Counted from the first letter of the stretch, positions 15,966 through 24,655 are shown. The stretch is 39,826 nt of DNA from Pyramidobacter piscolens W5455 (GCF_000177335.1 NZ_ADFP01000009.1:1-39826); one strand, 5' to 3'. The notes: generated from the sequence alone by a model not told the origin. Program-made: numbers and translations.

Positions 15966-16298
15966 TTATTTCCGACGGCTGTCCGCAGATCCGGAACTTT
16001 TTTTCTCCGCGGCGCGTTCCAGCTTCTTCTGTTCCTCTTCGAACGCCGCTTCCGATTCCAGCTCGTTCTCGATGGCGTCGGGAATCGTTTCGGTCTGCAG
16101 CTGCACGCTGACGTTTCCATCTTCCATGTCGCACAACGCCAAAGAGATGGCTTTTTCGCCGGGGTGCTTCTCGAGTATCCCGTTGACTCCTTTCACTTCG
16201 CTGATCTGACGCGCCCTCTGCGCGATGATCGCCGTGAGAAGGTACTTGTTGTGCACGTTCACGTTGTCCATTATCTTATCCAGATTATGAAAATTCAT
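15966..16298 (-). CDS. rpoZ: RNA polymerase omega subunit
   Basis: Protein of 110 residues. NLDKIMDNVNVHNKYLLTAIIAQRARQI is the omega core with the conserved K-Y-L-L-x-x-x-x-A-x-R-A-R/Q segment. Omega assists folding of beta-prime. The rest, from about residue 45, is an acidic then basic tail longer than in many bacteria. The ATG at 16298 has an AGGAGAGG SD and is preferred to an in-frame ATG 16 codons earlier that would fall inside gmk. It follows gmk by 11 bases, the standard gmk-rpoZ pairing. Confidence 0.93.
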   Translation of the reverse strand: MNFHNLDKIMDNVNVHNKYLLTAIIAQRARQISEVKGVNGILEKHPGEKAISLALCDMEDGNVSVQLQTETIPDAIENELESEAAFEEEQKKLERAAEKKSSGSADSRRK

Positions 16299-16309
16299 TC
16301 TACCTCTCC

Positions 16310-16885
16310 TCAAAGAGCCTGACGGCGCTGCTCCACGAAACGGCACACGCGCTTCACCGCTTCGTCCAGGGAATCATTGACCACCACAAAATCATAGAGG
16401 TCCCGCTGTTTCATTTCTTCGACGGCGTTCCGAAGGCGAAGCCGCAGTTCGGCTTCGCCTTCGGAACGCCGACCTCTGAGACGCTCTTCAAGGACTTCGA
16501 TGGACGGCGGCACAACGAAAAGAGTCACGGCTTCGGGCATCTTTTTCTTGACTTGAAGCGCCCCCTGCACATCGATCTCCAGAAACATGTCCTTGCCTTC
16601 GTTCAAAACCTTTTCCACATCGCTTTTCAGAGTCCCGTAGCGGTGACGATGCACATCGGCCCATTCAAGGAAATCTCCCGCCGCGATACGCGCCGCAAAG
16701 TCCTCCGGCGTGATGAAACGATAATCTACGCCATCCCGTTCGCCCTCGCGCGGAGCGCGGGTGGTGCAGGAAACGGAATAGCTCAACCCGTCGAGCGCCT
16801 CGAAAACCCTGGCGCGGATCGTACCTTTCCCCGCGCCGCTGGGGCCGGAAAGGACAAACAGCGTTCCCTTTCTATTCTTCGTCAT
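16310..16885 (-). CDS. gmk: Guanylate kinase
   Basis: Protein of 191 residues converting GMP (or dGMP) to GDP. P-loop [11 protein letters not shown] at 12-22, [22 protein letters not shown] (GMP binding), [18 protein letters not shown] and [27 protein letters not shown] follow in the usual order. The start at 16885 lies 14 bases inside the end of remA, so they are translationally coupled. Confidence 0.97.
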   Translation of the reverse strand: MTKNRKGTLFVLSGPSGAGKGTIRARVFEALDGLSYSVSCTTRAPREGERDGVDYRFITPEDFAARIAAGDFLEWADVHRHRYGTLKSDVEKVLNEGKDMFLEIDVQGALQVKKKMPEAVTLFVVPPSIEVLEERLRGRRSEGEAELRLRLRNAVEEMKQRDLYDFVVVNDSLDEAVKRVCRFVEQRRQAL

Positions 16886-17135
16886 CGGCGCTGTCCCCTT
16901 CCGAAATGCGGTTGACGATGGTTTCCGGCTGAATGGCCGAAAGCAGGACGTGATTGCTGTCCGTCACGATGATCGCCCGGGTCTTGCGTCCTTTCGTGGC
17001 GTCGATCAGGCGGCCGGCCGCGCGCGCCTCTTCCTTGAGCCTCTTGACGGGAGAAGACGCGGGCTGAATGATCGCCACGATCCGTTCGGCCACGATCATA
17101 TTGCCGAAGCCGACATGCACAAGCGTTCGCGCCAT
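16872..17135 (-). CDS. remA: RemA/DUF370 family regulator
   Basis: Protein of 87 residues: [63 protein letters not shown] is the DUF370 signature. In B. subtilis RemA is a DNA-binding activator of biofilm genes that forms ring-like oligomers. The N-terminal GFGN and the KGRKTRA segment are conserved. The yicC-remA-gmk-rpoZ order is shared widely outside Firmicutes, though the role in a diderm anaerobe is unknown. ATG at 17135 sits three bases after the yicC stop. Confidence 0.92.
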   Translation of the reverse strand: MARTLVHVGFGNMIVAERIVAIIQPASSPVKRLKEEARAAGRLIDATKGRKTRAIIVTDSNHVLLSAIQPETIVNRISEGDSADDEE

Positions 17136-17138
17136 GGC

Positions 17139-18020
17139 CTACTCCACGTTCTGGATCTGCTCGCGGATACGTTCGAGCAGCGTTTTGCCGTCCACCACAA
17201 GCCAGCGAAGCTCGGTGCTGGCCGATTTAGAACCCATCGTATTGATTTCCCGGTTCATCTCCTGCACCAGAAAATCCAGCTTGCGCCCCACCGGACCGCC
17301 GGTTTTCAAAAGCGTGCGGAACTGGGACGTATGGCTGGACGAACGGGTCAGTTCCTCGGAGATGTCCCACTTATCCGACAGAATCACGAGTTCCTGGGCA
17401 AGGCGCGCGGGATCGGCCTCATAACCGAGCTGCGCGATCGTTTTCGTGATTTTGGCGCGATAGTCGTCGAAAAACTGCGGCGAGATGCTCTGCCATCGCG
17501 CGTCGATTTTCCCCAGAAGGCGGTCGTACTCTTCGAGATTCTGCATGATATCGCGCTCAAGCGCTTCGCCTTCGACCGCGCGCATTTTTATCAGGCCGTC
17601 CGCACACTGGTTCAACAGTTCGAACAACGCCGTCTGGACTTCGCCGGAAGTTCTGTCCATCAGGGAAGAGGTCTCGGTGACGCCGGGCAGACAGAGCAGA
17701 CTCGTCACCGCAGGCACCGGGCCGCCGAGTTCGCCCTGCAGTTCCTGAATCTCCCGATAATAGTCCCGCAGGACGTCGCCGTTCAGGCGTTCGCGCATCA
17801 GCGCCGACGCCCATCTCATCTCGGCGCGCGCCACGACTTTGCCACGCGCCAGACGGCCGCGCAGGTCGTTTTGGATCAGCGGCTCAAAACTCGAGAGTTC
17901 CCGGTCGGTGCGCACAGCGATCTCCAGATAGCGGGAATTGACGCTGGAAAGTTCCACGGTCAGGGTTCCCCATGGAGAGTCTTTCTTGGCGCGATGAAAA
18001 CCTGTCATGCTGTAAAGCAT
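17139..18020 (-). CDS. yicC: YicC family endoribonuclease
   Basis: Protein of 293 residues: begins MLYSMTGFHRAKKD, the YicC hallmark, followed by SSVNSRYLEI and the C-terminal DUF1732 part with ELVILSDKWDISEELTR and GRKLDFLVQEMNREINTMGSKS. YicC proteins are Mn2+-dependent endoribonucleases implicated in sRNA turnover. ATG at 18020 chosen for the AAAGGAG upstream and family start; an upstream in-frame start would overlap hflX. Second of four genes (hflX-yicC-remA-gmk) with tight spacing. Confidence 0.95.
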   Translation of the reverse strand: MLYSMTGFHRAKKDSPWGTLTVELSSVNSRYLEIAVRTDRELSSFEPLIQNDLRGRLARGKVVARAEMRWASALMRERLNGDVLRDYYREIQELQGELGGPVPAVTSLLCLPGVTETSSLMDRTSGEVQTALFELLNQCADGLIKMRAVEGEALERDIMQNLEEYDRLLGKIDARWQSISPQFFDDYRAKITKTIAQLGYEADPARLAQELVILSDKWDISEELTRSSSHTSQFRTLLKTGGPVGRKLDFLVQEMNREINTMGSKSASTELRWLVVDGKTLLERIREQIQNVE

Positions 18021-18036
18021 TGCTTTTCTCCTTTCC

Positions 18037-19167
18037 TCAGCTGCGGCGCACGGCAAGCCAGTCGAAGACTTCCCACAGACTTTCGACGCCTTCGCCTGTC
18101 AGCGCGCTCAAGGCGCATACCGGCAATCCGTCGCGCCTCAGCTGCGCCCTGATCCGTTCGACCCGGAAGAGCCCCGAACGATCGATCTTGTTCAGCACTA
18201 TGGCCCTTGGGAGCGTCGCCGCGCCGATCTCGTCAAGAGTCTGCTGGATCACGTCGTACGTCGCCGTCAGATCGGGATCGTTGGCGTCGAGCACCACGAG
18301 GAGCATATCCGCCTGACAGGCTTCTTCGAGGGTCGTCCGAAAGGCCGCGATCAGTTCCGGCGGAAGTTCGCGGATGAATCCCACGGTATCGGCCATGAGG
18401 ATGTTCCTCCCCGACGGCAGACGAACCGAACGGACCGTCGTGTCCAGCGTCGCGAAGAGCTGATCGGCGGCATAAAGTTTTTTGTCGCCGCTGAGACGCT
18501 TCAGCAGCGTGGTCTTGCCGCTGTTCGTGTAGCCTACCAGAGCCACCGTGGGGACGCCGCTGCGGCGGCGCTGCTTTCGCTGTCCCTGGCGGCGCTTTTT
18601 CATCTCTTCCAGTTTGCGGGAAGCTTCGACGATGCGGGCCTGCAGCTTGCGGCGATGCCGTTCGAATTCCGTTTCGCCGGGACCGCGCGTGCCGATTCCG
18701 GCTCCGGCGTTCGACATCTGCTTCCCCAATCCGCGAATGTGGGGCATCTCGTAACGGCACCGCGCCAGCTCAACCTGAAGTTTTGCCTCCGCCGTCGCGG
18801 CGCGCCGTTCGAAGATCTTCATGATCACAAGAGCCCGGTCCCAGACCTCGCAGTCGGTTTTCCGCCGCATGTTGCTCAATTGGATCGGCGTCAGCAGGTC
18901 GTTGCAGACGACCAGATCGGCTTCCGAAGCCTGCGCCAGGATTTTCAGCTCGTCCGCCTTGCCGGCGCCCAGCAGAAACGCGGGATCGGGGCGGTCTTTT
19001 TTCTGCGTCGCCACGGCAACGACCTCTACGTCGAGATTCGCCAGCAGCAGACGCAGTTCTTCCAGGAGCAGTTCCAGATCATCGCGCAGCGGCAGTTCCA
19101 GACCGGTAATCACCGCGCGGCGGTGCGCCGCCGCATGATTTTTGAAATCCGGAGGCAGCGACGTCAG
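18037..19167 (-). CDS. hflX: Ribosome-associated GTPase HflX
   Basis: GTPase that binds the 50S subunit and splits stalled ribosomes. The N-terminal HflX domain (LLGAGKADEL, QLSNMRRKTDCEVWDRALVIMKIFERRA, GIGTRGPGETEFERHRR) is followed by a G domain with P-loop GYTNSGKTTL, DTVGFIRELP, and G4 NKID. The start is uncertain. The first usual start codon is a GTG at 19113 (358 residues), which has no SD. A CTG at 19167 in the same frame has AAAGGAG eight bases upstream (19176-19182), overlaps the plsC stop, and would add 18 residues (376 in all). I give the longer form as more likely. Either is shorter at the C terminus than E. coli HflX. Confidence 0.93.
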   Translation of the reverse strand: MTSLPPDFKNHAAAHRRAVITGLELPLRDDLELLLEELRLLLANLDVEVVAVATQKKDRPDPAFLLGAGKADELKILAQASEADLVVCNDLLTPIQLSNMRRKTDCEVWDRALVIMKIFERRAATAEAKLQVELARCRYEMPHIRGLGKQMSNAGAGIGTRGPGETEFERHRRKLQARIVEASRKLEEMKKRRQGQRKQRRRSGVPTVALVGYTNSGKTTLLKRLSGDKKLYAADQLFATLDTTVRSVRLPSGRNILMADTVGFIRELPPELIAAFRTTLEEACQADMLLVVLDANDPDLTATYDVIQQTLDEIGAATLPRAIVLNKIDRSGLFRVERIRAQLRRDGLPVCALSALTGEGVESLWEVFDWLAVRRS

Positions 19168-19802
19168 CCAATGCTCTCCTTTTCCATACGTTCCAGTTCG
19201 CTCTGAAGGGTGACTCGTATCCGTTCACGCTCCTCTTTCAACGAGCCTCGCCGTTCTTTGGGGAGAGGCATAATCGGCTTGCCAAAATGCGCTGTGATTG
19301 GATGGCGCTTGATTTTGGAGGAACCTACGGGCATGGCCTCATAAGTTCCTTCGATATACAGCGGGACCACCGGCGCGTCCACGCTGGTCGCCAGTACGGC
19401 GACGCCTCCTTCAAGCGGCTTGAGGCGGCCGTCGGGCGATCGTGCGCCTTCGGGGAAAATCATCAGGCTTTCGCCGTTTTTCAGCAGCGAAAGGAATTTT
19501 TTCAACGCCAGCGCGGCGGCTTTCTCCGTCGTCCGGCTGACGGAGATCACGCCGAGATTATTCATGAGCCAGGTGAAAAACGGGTTGATCTGAAAAAGTT
19601 CTTCCTTGCCAAGGGGGCGGAGCCGCCCCGGGAACACGCACCCTACCACGACGGGATCGAGGTTGCTGACGTGATTCGCGGCGACGATCACGGGGCGTTC
19701 GCCGGGGACAAGCTCCCGCCCGGTCACCTTCAAGCCGTTGTGAATTTTCAAAACGGCGAGACACAGGTGTTTGGCGAGCCAGTACAGGAGCGCCCTAAAC
19801 AT
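19164..19802 (-). CDS. plsC: 1-acyl-sn-glycerol-3-phosphate acyltransferase
   Basis: Inner-membrane acyltransferase of 212 residues making phosphatidic acid. It has an N-terminal hydrophobic helix (2-20), the catalytic HxxxxD motif NHVSNLD, then FPEGARSPDGRLKPLEGG and VPLYIEGTYEAMP, all of the PlsC family. ATG at 19802 overlaps the cmk stop by 8 bases; an upstream start 11 codons earlier would lie deep inside cmk. SD weak, so translation probably depends on coupling to cmk. cmk-plsC adjacency is common in Synergistota and Firmicutes. Confidence 0.93.
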   Translation of the reverse strand: MFRALLYWLAKHLCLAVLKIHNGLKVTGRELVPGERPVIVAANHVSNLDPVVVGCVFPGRLRPLGKEELFQINPFFTWLMNNLGVISVSRTTEKAAALALKKFLSLLKNGESLMIFPEGARSPDGRLKPLEGGVAVLATSVDAPVVPLYIEGTYEAMPVGSSKIKRHPITAHFGKPIMPLPKERRGSLKEERERIRVTLQSELERMEKESIG

Positions 19803-20460
19803 GGCACACCGCCCGTGCGATATCGGCGATCGCATCTGCGACCTGTTCGGCGTTCATCGCGGACGAGTCAAGCAGAACGGCGCCGGGAGCCTGCTTCAGA
19901 GGCGCGATGCTCCGGTTGGCGTCGGCTTCGTCTCGCTGGAGGATCTCATCGAGCAGCTTCTGATAATCGGTCTTCACGCCGCGGGCCGCCAGTTCGTCAT
20001 AACGGCGCCGCGCGCGCACCTCGGCCTGAGCCGTCAAAAACACCTTGACCGGCGCATATGGGAAAACGATCGTGCCCATATCGCGCCCGTCGGCCACCAG
20101 ACCGCCTTTGAGAGCCTGATCGCGCTGGAGCATCAGCAGTTTTTCGCGCACCGAAGGCAGCGCGGAATAAAGCGAGGCGATCCTGTCGACCGCAGGCGTG
20201 CGGATCAGCGAAGACACGTCCGTGCCGTCGAGAAAAACGGAGGAACCGCGGACCTCCACCGTTACGTCGAAAAGGGCCTTTCTAAGTTCCGGGCTCTCCT
20301 GCGCGGGGATCGAAAGGCTGTCGAGGTAATAAGCCAGCGCCCGATAAAGCGCCCCCGTATCGAGATAACTGATGCCCAGCTTCGAGGCTACGAGCTTGGC
20401 TACCGTGCTTTTGCCGGCGCCCGCAGGGCCGTCGATGGCGATAACTCCCGTCCAGTTCAC
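19795..20460 (-). CDS. cmk: (d)CMP kinase
   Basis: Cytoplasmic kinase of 221 residues, CMP/dCMP + ATP. P-loop IDGPAGAGKST at about 8-18, DTGALYRALAYYL (CMP site), DGRDMGTIVFP, and RARRRYDELAARG lid region. Two GTG codons are possible starts (20466 and 20460); AAGGAGG lies two bases from the first and eight from the second, so 20460 is chosen. First gene after rluB, which ends at 20486. Confidence 0.96.
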   Translation of the reverse strand: MNWTGVIAIDGPAGAGKSTVAKLVASKLGISYLDTGALYRALAYYLDSLSIPAQESPELRKALFDVTVEVRGSSVFLDGTDVSSLIRTPAVDRIASLYSALPSVREKLLMLQRDQALKGGLVADGRDMGTIVFPYAPVKVFLTAQAEVRARRRYDELAARGVKTDYQKLLDEILQRDEADANRSIAPLKQAPGAVLLDSSAMNAEQVADAIADIARAVCHV

Positions 20461-20485
20461 TGTCACTTCCTCCTTAACATCCGCT

Positions 20486-21202
20486 CTATACGGCGCCGCC
20501 GTGCCGGATCATGCGGCGCAGCTGATCTGCGCTGTACTCACGGGCACAGCCGCTTTTCAAATGTCGCAGTTCCATACGGCCGATCCGGCGGCGGAACAGC
20601 ACCTGGACTTTCAGCCCGGCGCCTTCGGCGATAAGACGGATCTCGCGCTTGACGCCTTCGTTCAGGACGAAGCGCAGCCACCGCCCTTCCGGCTCCCGCT
20701 GTAAAAAATCGACGCCGACGGGATGAAGCCTTTTCCCCTCGAAAACCGTCCCGTCCCGGAGCTGCCGCATTTCCCGCTCGTTCGGCATGCGGTCGAGCAG
20801 GACTTCGTATTCTTTCGTGATTCCCGCGCGGGGGTGGATCATCTCCTGCGAAAAATCTCCGTCGTTCGTCAGCATCAAAAGCCCTTCGCTCTGCAGGTCC
20901 AGGCGCCCTACCGGGAACAGGCGGTAATAGTCGTACTCGCGCGGCAATAGATCGAGGATCACGGGATAATTGCGGTCGCTCACGGCACAGATATATCCGC
21001 GCGGCTTATGGAGGACCATGTAGATTTTTCTCTCCGGACGGACCTCCACGTCGTCGACCGTGACGATCTCGCCGTCAGGAACGTCGTAGCCCGGCTCGGT
21101 GACCTGATAGCCTCCGCAAACGACGCGACCGGCGAAGATGAACTCTTCGACCTTGCGTCTCGAACCGACTCCGCAGAGGGCCAGATATTTATTCAGCCTC
21201 AT
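20486..21202 (-). CDS. rluB: rRNA pseudouridine synthase (RsuA/RluB family)
   Basis: Protein of 238 residues. The N-terminal S4 domain starts MRLNKYLALCGVGSRRKVEEFI; the catalytic domain has PVGRLDLQSEGLLMLTNDGDF with the active-site Asp in GRLD, then KEYEVLL and the final RLIAEGAGLKVQVLFRRRIGRMEL. It most likely modifies 23S rRNA near helix 90 (RluB-like), inferred from the usual scpA-scpB-rluB neighbourhood. ATG at 21202 overlaps the scpB end by 14 bases. A much longer in-frame extension upstream lies inside scpB and is rejected. Confidence 0.94.
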   Translation of the reverse strand: MRLNKYLALCGVGSRRKVEEFIFAGRVVCGGYQVTEPGYDVPDGEIVTVDDVEVRPERKIYMVLHKPRGYICAVSDRNYPVILDLLPREYDYYRLFPVGRLDLQSEGLLMLTNDGDFSQEMIHPRAGITKEYEVLLDRMPNEREMRQLRDGTVFEGKRLHPVGVDFLQREPEGRWLRFVLNEGVKREIRLIAEGAGLKVQVLFRRRIGRMELRHLKSGCAREYSADQLRRMIRHGGAV

Positions 21203-21824
21203 CTTCGGCAGCCTCGCTTTCCGTCTCCGGAATCGTTTCCGGCGCCGCGGAAGGATTTTCCGCTTCCGGACGATGCCGCCTGAGCTCTTCGAGTTCATCG
21301 ATCGTCGGCAAATCGGAGATGGCCCCCAGCCCGAAGATCTCCAGGAATTTCGTCGTCGTGCGGTACAGCAGCGGGGAACCGGTGCTTTTGCGCCGTCCGG
21401 CAATGCGCGCCAGCCCGTAGCCAAGCAGCGTGTCGATGACGCGGTCGCAGCGCACGCCGCGGATCGCCTCGATCTCGGACCGGGTCACCGGCTGACTGTA
21501 GGCGATCACCGCCAGCGTTTCGAGAGACGCCCGCGTCAATCTGACGCGTTCGCTCTCGTCGGCGGCATGGAATTTGTCCATGGTCTCGCTCAGATCGCTG
21601 GCGGTCGTCGTGAACCATTTTCCGCCGAGTTCGACGATTTCCAGTCCGCGCGAAAGAACGTAGTTTTCGCTCAGCTGGCTCAGCACCTTGCGCACCGTGG
21701 CCGCCGGCCGGCCCGTCGCCAGCGAAATCTCCGCCACAGAAGCGCCGTCGGCCGCGACGAAGAGGATCGCCTCGATCTGCCGTACCAGAAGATTTTCAGG
21801 CTCTTCTTGCCGTGATAAAGACAT
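21189..21824 (-). CDS. scpB: Segregation and condensation protein B
   Basis: Kleisin-associated winged-helix protein of the SMC condensin, 211 residues. Two winged-helix domains: RQIEAILFVAADGASVAEISLATG and RLTRASLETLAVIAYSQPVTRSEIEAIRGV, the latter the family signature, then LLYRTTTKFLEIFGL. The C-terminal 30 residues are acidic. Start ATG at 21824 with AAGGAG ten bases away; a TTG two codons upstream is possible. Overlaps scpA by 29 bases. Confidence 0.94.
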   Translation of the reverse strand: MSLSRQEEPENLLVRQIEAILFVAADGASVAEISLATGRPAATVRKVLSQLSENYVLSRGLEIVELGGKWFTTTASDLSETMDKFHAADESERVRLTRASLETLAVIAYSQPVTRSEIEAIRGVRCDRVIDTLLGYGLARIAGRRKSTGSPLLYRTTTKFLEIFGLGAISDLPTIDELEELRRHRPEAENPSAAPETIPETESEAAEDEAE

Positions 21825-22539
21825 CGCCAAACAGCTCCTTCTGTACCAGCGTCACAAAATTCCTCCGCGACAGTTCCAGCAGCGCCAGCAGCGTTACCAC
21901 CAGCGCGCCGCGTCCCGGCTCTTCCTTCAACAGGGAACGCAGGGACAGACCTTCCGAAAAGGCGGTTAAACGCTCGAGCACGCGCTCCATACGATTTTCC
22001 ACCTGCACTTCGTCGGGGATCTGCGCCGGCACTCCGCCGTCGTCCCAGTCGTCTTCGTCGAGCAGTTCGAGACGTGCGCTTCGCCGCCGGTCCAGCAGTT
22101 CGAGCCACTGCAGAGAGAGCGAATAAAGATCGCCGAGATCGAAAAACGGATCGAGCGCTTCCCCTTTGCGGAAACGGCGCCGGTCGGCCTTTTCCTTCAG
22201 CCCGATCAGCCGCGAGACCGCTTCGCGGTAAGGACGGTAACGTTCCAGCAGGCTTTCGACATTTTCGGTATCGTCCAGTACGGCTATTTCACCGTCGTCC
22301 TTATGGATTTCGTACCGGGGCAACAAAGACGAAGCCTTCTGCCGCACCAAACGCGCCGCCTGCGCTATGAATTCGGCCACCGAAGCGATCGGCAAACCGC
22401 CGGTTTGGGCCAGATAGGCGCCGTATATGGAAATAACCTCCGCAACGCTGATCTGCGCAGCCTCGATCCGCCCCTGATCGATCATATGGCAGAGCAGATC
22501 GAGCGGCCCGGAGAACCCTTCTATTTCAATCTGAAACAT
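21796..22539 (-). CDS. scpA: Segregation and condensation protein A
   Basis: Kleisin subunit of SMC-ScpAB, 247 residues. Starts FQIEIEGFSGPLDLLCHMIDQGRIEAAQIS, the ScpA hallmark; later EFIAQAARLVRQKASSLLP, and the C-terminal winged helix that contacts SMC (VVTLLALLELSRRNFVTLVQKELFGDVF). ATG at 22539 overlaps the nif3-like gene by 14 bases; the upstream part of the open frame lies within that gene. SD weak. Confidence 0.95.
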   Translation of the reverse strand: MFQIEIEGFSGPLDLLCHMIDQGRIEAAQISVAEVISIYGAYLAQTGGLPIASVAEFIAQAARLVRQKASSLLPRYEIHKDDGEIAVLDDTENVESLLERYRPYREAVSRLIGLKEKADRRRFRKGEALDPFFDLGDLYSLSLQWLELLDRRRSARLELLDEDDWDDGGVPAQIPDEVQVENRMERVLERLTAFSEGLSLRSLLKEEPGRGALVVTLLALLELSRRNFVTLVQKELFGDVFITARRA

Positions 22540-23344
22540 GGCGTTCGGCGTCGCACCAGCGTTCCCGGCAGCGTTTGGAAGCGACCAGATCGAGGAAATG
22601 GACCGGCAAGCCCGTCTTCTGCGCCAGTGCCTCCGAAAAATACGACAGCGGCAGATTTTCCATCTCGCCATGGTCGCAGAGCATCACGCTCAGACCGGCG
22701 TCGACGGCTTCCAGGCATTCATGGTAACGGAGGTCGGCCGTCGCGTAAAGCACGGAACCGGTCCGCTCCAGCTTCTTCCAAAGATCGCCGCCCGATCCGC
22801 CGCACAAAGCGACGCGATCCACCGTCGAGCCGCCGTCATAGAGGCGATAGCCGGACAGATTCCATTTTCGAGCGATATCGCGGGCGAGCTCTTCAGCCGA
22901 GGCGGAACGGACGGTGCCGACCGCCCCCATGCCAAAGCCGCGCTCCGTCGCCGGAGGTTCGAGCGGCCTTGCATCCCGAAGTCCGGCCAGCTGCGCCAGT
23001 TTCTCGTTCACGCCGCCGCGGGCGCTGTCGAAATTCGTATGGCAGGCGACGAGGCAGACGTCGTTTTTAAACGCCGCCTCGACGATCTTCGGGTCGCAGC
23101 GGTCGCAGATCATATCTTCCTGCGGGGCGAACATCGGCGGATGATGAGTGATCAAAAGCCCGCAGCCGCGTCGCGCCGCCTGTCTGACGGCCTCCGCGGA
23201 GGGATCCAGCGCCACGGCGATCCCGCCGACAAGCGCGTCGTATCTGCCAAGCCGCAGGCCGCAACGATCCCAGCTTTCCGCAAGTTCAAAAGGAGCCAGC
23301 TCATCGATCAGCGGGATCAGCTCTCGTACTTTCAACGCGCTCAT
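22526..23344 (-). CDS. Nif3-like dinuclear metal hexameric protein
   Basis: Protein of 272 residues of the NIF3/YbgI/YqfO family (annotated also as GTP cyclohydrolase 1 type 2). The metal-binding ITHHPP (H67-H68), HTNFD mid-protein and DHGEMENLP near the C terminus supply the dinuclear site. GLRLG of the N-terminal ESWDRCGLRLG is conserved. The exact physiological reaction is uncertain. ATG at 23344 has a weak GAGAG SD; two upstream in-frame starts (23362, 23410) have none. First gene of the long operon. Confidence 0.88.
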   Translation of the reverse strand: MSALKVRELIPLIDELAPFELAESWDRCGLRLGRYDALVGGIAVALDPSAEAVRQAARRGCGLLITHHPPMFAPQEDMICDRCDPKIVEAAFKNDVCLVACHTNFDSARGGVNEKLAQLAGLRDARPLEPPATERGFGMGAVGTVRSASAEELARDIARKWNLSGYRLYDGGSTVDRVALCGGSGGDLWKKLERTGSVLYATADLRYHECLEAVDAGLSVMLCDHGEMENLPLSYFSEALAQKTGLPVHFLDLVASKRCRERWCDAERHVSD

Positions 23345-23377
23345 TCGCACCACTCTCTTCATGGCAAAACTACAAGG

Positions 23378-23401
23378 CGCCGGAGCAAACTCCGCCGCCA
23401 A
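23378..23401 (-). promoter_or_regulatory. Hairpin in the nif3 leader
   Basis: GGCG-GGAG arms fold back on CTCC-CGCC with a TTTG loop, about 40-65 bases after the predicted start of transcription. It is not followed by a solid T run, so it may be a transcript stabiliser or a weak attenuator. Confidence 0.3.
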
Positions 23402-23449
23402 ATAACACACAGAATCAATTTCAGCCTTTTATTAAGAACAATTTTCATG

Positions 23450-23458
23450 ATTATACCA
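23450..23458 (-). promoter_or_regulatory. Extended -10 promoter of the nif3-der operon
   Basis: TGGTATAAT on the minus strand: a perfect TATAAT with the TGn extension. No good -35. Transcription would start near 23443, about 100 bases before the nif3-like ATG, after the glpX terminator. Confidence 0.65.
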
Positions 23459-23496
23459 CGACGCCCGAGGAATAAATTTTTCATCTCGTTTTCGTT

Positions 23497-23524
23497 AAAA
23501 AGGGCACGGGATCTTCGCCCTTTT
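23497..23524 (-). terminator. Intrinsic terminator downstream of glpX
   Basis: AAAAGGGC/GCCCTTTT arms (23498-23505 with 23517-23524, loop 11) ending in a T run on the minus strand. It lies about 90 bases after the glpX stop and before the nif3 promoter. Confidence 0.6.
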
Positions 23525-23545
23525 GAGAGCGCGCAAAGGCCCGCC

Positions 23546-23594
23546 GGATACGGATAAGGTCTTCCCCATGATGAGGAAGACCTTATCCGTATCC
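23546..23594. repeat. Perfect 20-bp inverted repeat after glpX
   Basis: Positions 23546-23565 pair perfectly with 23575-23594 around a 9-base loop. No T tract on either strand. It sits 20 bases after the glpX stop and ahead of the terminator at 23497-23524. It may block 3' exonucleases or assist termination. Confidence 0.75.
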
Positions 23595-23614
23595 GACATT
23601 TACAAGAAGAACGA

Positions 23615-24622
23615 TCATGCTCTGTAATCGATGCCGGCAATTTTGTCAAGCTTATAGAGACTGTGCACCGCATCGATGTAACGGACCGTTCCGCTTTTGG
23701 CGCGCATCACAAGAGAACTTGTATAGATTCGTTCGCCCTCATAACGGACGCCTTTCAAAAAGTCGCCGTCCGTAATGCCAGTGGCGGCAAAAAACACGTC
23801 GTCGCTGCAAACCAGGTCGTCGATGGTCAGCACCTTATTGAAGTCCATTCCGGCATCGAGCGCCTTCTGACGCTCTTCGTCGTTGCGCGCCCAAAGTTTG
23901 CCCTGCATGTTGCCGCCCATGGCCTTGATGGCGCAGGCAGTGATGACGGCTTCGGGGGTGCCGCCGATGCCCATGAGCATGTCGGCGCCGCGCTCCAGCT
24001 TGCAGGTCAGGAGCGCGCCGGCGATATCGCCGTCGGTGATGAGCTTGATGCGGGCGCCGGCGGCACGGATCTCCGCAATGAGTTTCTCATGACGGGGGCG
24101 GTCCAGCACGACCACGGTGATGTCGCCCATCGCTTTTTTACGGGCTTCCGCGACGCGGCGGATGTTTTCCGCCACCGGGGCTTCGATATCGATGACGTCT
24201 TTCGCTTCAGGGCCGACGACCAGTTTGTTCATGTAAAAAACGGTCTTGGGATTGAACATCGTACCGCGCGGCGCGCCGGCAACGACGCTGATCGCGCCGC
24301 TGATGCCGAGGGCCGTCAAACGCGTTCCGTCGATGGGATCCACCGCGATGTCCACCGCGGCGTTCTTGCCGGTGCCGAGGTGTTCGCCGTTGAACAACAT
24401 CGGCGCTTCGTCTTTCTCGCCCTCTCCGATCACCACGATGCCGTCCATATCCACCGTGTTGAGCATGTAACGCATCGCGTTGACGGCCGCGCCGTCGGCC
24501 GCGTTTTTATCCCCACGCCCCATCAGGCGACCCGCCGACATCGCCGCAGCCTCCGTGCCGCGACAGAATTCAAGCGCCAAATTTCGATCGGGCAGACGAG
24601 CGTCGCCAAACAGACTTTTCAT
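23615..24622 (-). CDS. glpX: Class II fructose-1,6-bisphosphatase
   Basis: Gluconeogenic enzyme of 335 residues. GEGEKDEAPMLFNGE and the DPIDGTRLTALG metal-binding site, the ITDGDIAGALL loop, GIGGTPEAVITACAIKAMGG and the C-terminal GDFLKGVRYEG are GlpX. ATG at 24622 with GGGAGGGG six bases upstream; a GTG one codon earlier is too close to the SD. Thirty bases after purB. Confidence 0.97.
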   Translation of the reverse strand: MKSLFGDARLPDRNLALEFCRGTEAAAMSAGRLMGRGDKNAADGAAVNAMRYMLNTVDMDGIVVIGEGEKDEAPMLFNGEHLGTGKNAAVDIAVDPIDGTRLTALGISGAISVVAGAPRGTMFNPKTVFYMNKLVVGPEAKDVIDIEAPVAENIRRVAEARKKAMGDITVVVLDRPRHEKLIAEIRAAGARIKLITDGDIAGALLTCKLERGADMLMGIGGTPEAVITACAIKAMGGNMQGKLWARNDEERQKALDAGMDFNKVLTIDDLVCSDDVFFAATGITDGDFLKGVRYEGERIYTSSLVMRAKSGTVRYIDAVHSLYKLDKIAGIDYRA

Positions 24623-24655
24623 CACAGACCCCTCCCTAAGATGATATCGTCAGAA

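Noticed and set aside
23362-23443. Leader peptide MKIVLNKRLKLILCVIW in the nif3 leader
   Set aside because: Its ATG lies at or before the expected transcription start and has no SD.
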